From Sulfitobacter sediminilitoris (lineage in GTDB: Bacteria > Pseudomonadota > Alphaproteobacteria > Rhodobacterales > Rhodobacteraceae), in NCBI RefSeq assembly GCF_010667575.1, contig NZ_JAABNT010000006.1:62001-126000 (forward strand): DNA of 64,000 nt. Direction: 5' to 3'. Position numbers and translations under genes: made by a program. The notes below the pieces were generated by a model, which saw nothing but the letters and a program-made list of their open reading frames with translations, made no database searches and was not told the DNA's origin. Shown here in pieces: positions 63,760 to 64,000 of this stretch (the stretch's first letter is position 1; every line of letters begins with the position of its first letter).

Positions 63760-64000
63760 ATGGAAGCAGTCTTGTCAAAAGAGGTACAGGCGGGCCTTGA
63801 TGCCGCCCGACTGGAGAGCCTGCGAAAAGCATCGCGGCTGCGTGTCGACGTGGATGGCCAGCTCTACCCGGTGCTGCGGTTGGAAAAGACCGGCTTCACG
63901 ATAGCAGCCGAAAACGCACCACATCTGCGCGGCCTTGTCGACCTCTATGATGGGGCAAACCACCTTTTTCAGTGTCTGATTGTCGCGAGCGAAGAAGAAG
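63760..64000 (+). CDS. Protein of unknown function, cut by the window end
   Basis: The frame opens at ATG 63760 (preferred over ATG 63754, which is too close to GGAG) and runs to the window edge with no stop, so at least 80 residues are coded. The visible part has 'RKASRLRVDVDGQLYPVLRL', then 'FTIAAENAPHLRGLVDLYDG', a short beta-rich pattern like PilZ-type domains. The full length and function cannot be told from this window. Confidence 0.6.
   Translation, partial: MEAVLSKEVQAGLDAARLESLRKASRLRVDVDGQLYPVLRLEKTGFTIAAENAPHLRGLVDLYDGANHLFQCLIVASEEE

Overview
The window looks like a chromosome segment of a marine alphaproteobacterium of the Rhodobacterales, probably the Roseobacter group. The case rests on gene content and order: the tuf/tRNA-Trp/secE/nusG/rplK/rplA set, the ChvG-ChvI/HprK/RapZ/EIIA/HPr block facing pckA, the rpoZ-rel-pdxJ-acpS-lepB-rnc-era-recO block, an ethylmalonyl-CoA-pathway dehydrogenase, a short (C-terminal-only) HPr kinase, and a full TTAA-N7-TTAA CtrA box. 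The genus cannot be fixed from sequence reading alone. No phage, insertion sequence, rRNA or CRISPR array is visible. One tRNA is present (tRNA-Trp, anticodon CCA).

Layout. 0.2-12.1 kb: translation and secretion genes on the minus strand (tuf, trnW, secE, nusG, rplK, rplA), a normally compact locus here opened up by accessory genes: a DMT transporter facing a WYL regulator, a membrane protein of unknown function, a DUF892 protein, a mesaconyl-CoA isomerase/hydratase pair, a CatB-type acetyltransferase and a decayed Hint-domain gene. 12.2-23.2 kb: a lipoprotein, a P450 followed by a DUF4214-methyltransferase fusion, an M48 protease with a DUF898 membrane protein, parC, an SH3 protein, an SDR, a HIG1-type membrane protein with a PduO-type cobalamin adenosyltransferase, and a glyoxalase-fold protein. 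23.3-27 kb: etfB-etfA and 3-hydroxybutyryl-CoA dehydrogenase, with a DUF6473 gene broken by one in-frame amber codon between them. 27-34.4 kb: acyltransferase, HPr, EIIA, RapZ, HprK, ChvG, ChvI, and divergent pckA. 34.4-37.5 kb: a small accessory patch with a GNAT-like protein, a LysR-like regulator with an unrecognised C-terminal domain, an XRE regulator and a TauE/SafE exporter. 37.6-40.3 kb: methylsuccinyl-CoA dehydrogenase, a TetR regulator and a META-domain protein. 40.3-49.5 kb: a long minus-strand housekeeping run from folK to recO. 49.7-58.6 kb: plus-strand NYN protein, ispH, LysE, DUF3429, methyltransferase, rnhA, TRIC channel, lipoprotein and smc. 58.6-64 kb: rhodanese, lytic transglycosylase, the cobalamin genes cobD and cobC, a CtrA-box-preceded degenerate receiver, a glutathionyl-hydroquinone-reductase-like GST, and a partial gene at the right edge.

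How the genes fit together. Several scattered genes touch one metabolic theme, C4/C5 acyl-CoA chemistry: 3-hydroxybutyryl-CoA dehydrogenase, methylsuccinyl-CoA dehydrogenase (makes mesaconyl-C1-CoA), the isomerase/hydratase pair that could divert mesaconyl-CoA to citramalyl-CoA, ETF as a likely electron acceptor, and the adenosylcobalamin supply genes (pduO-type, cobC, cobD) that an ethylmalonyl-CoA mutase would need. PEP carboxykinase next to ChvGI and a nitrogen-type PTS suggests control of gluconeogenic carbon flow by envelope or acid stress and by PTS phosphorylation state. These links are inference from gene content and position.

No clearly new multi-gene system stands out. The best leads are the opened ribosomal/secretion locus with two decayed genes in the window, the operator-like palindrome between the DMT transporter and its regulator, the CtrA-box/degenerate-receiver unit, the LysR-like/GNAT-like pair, and a start site whose Shine-Dalgarno lies inside the preceding terminator hairpin.
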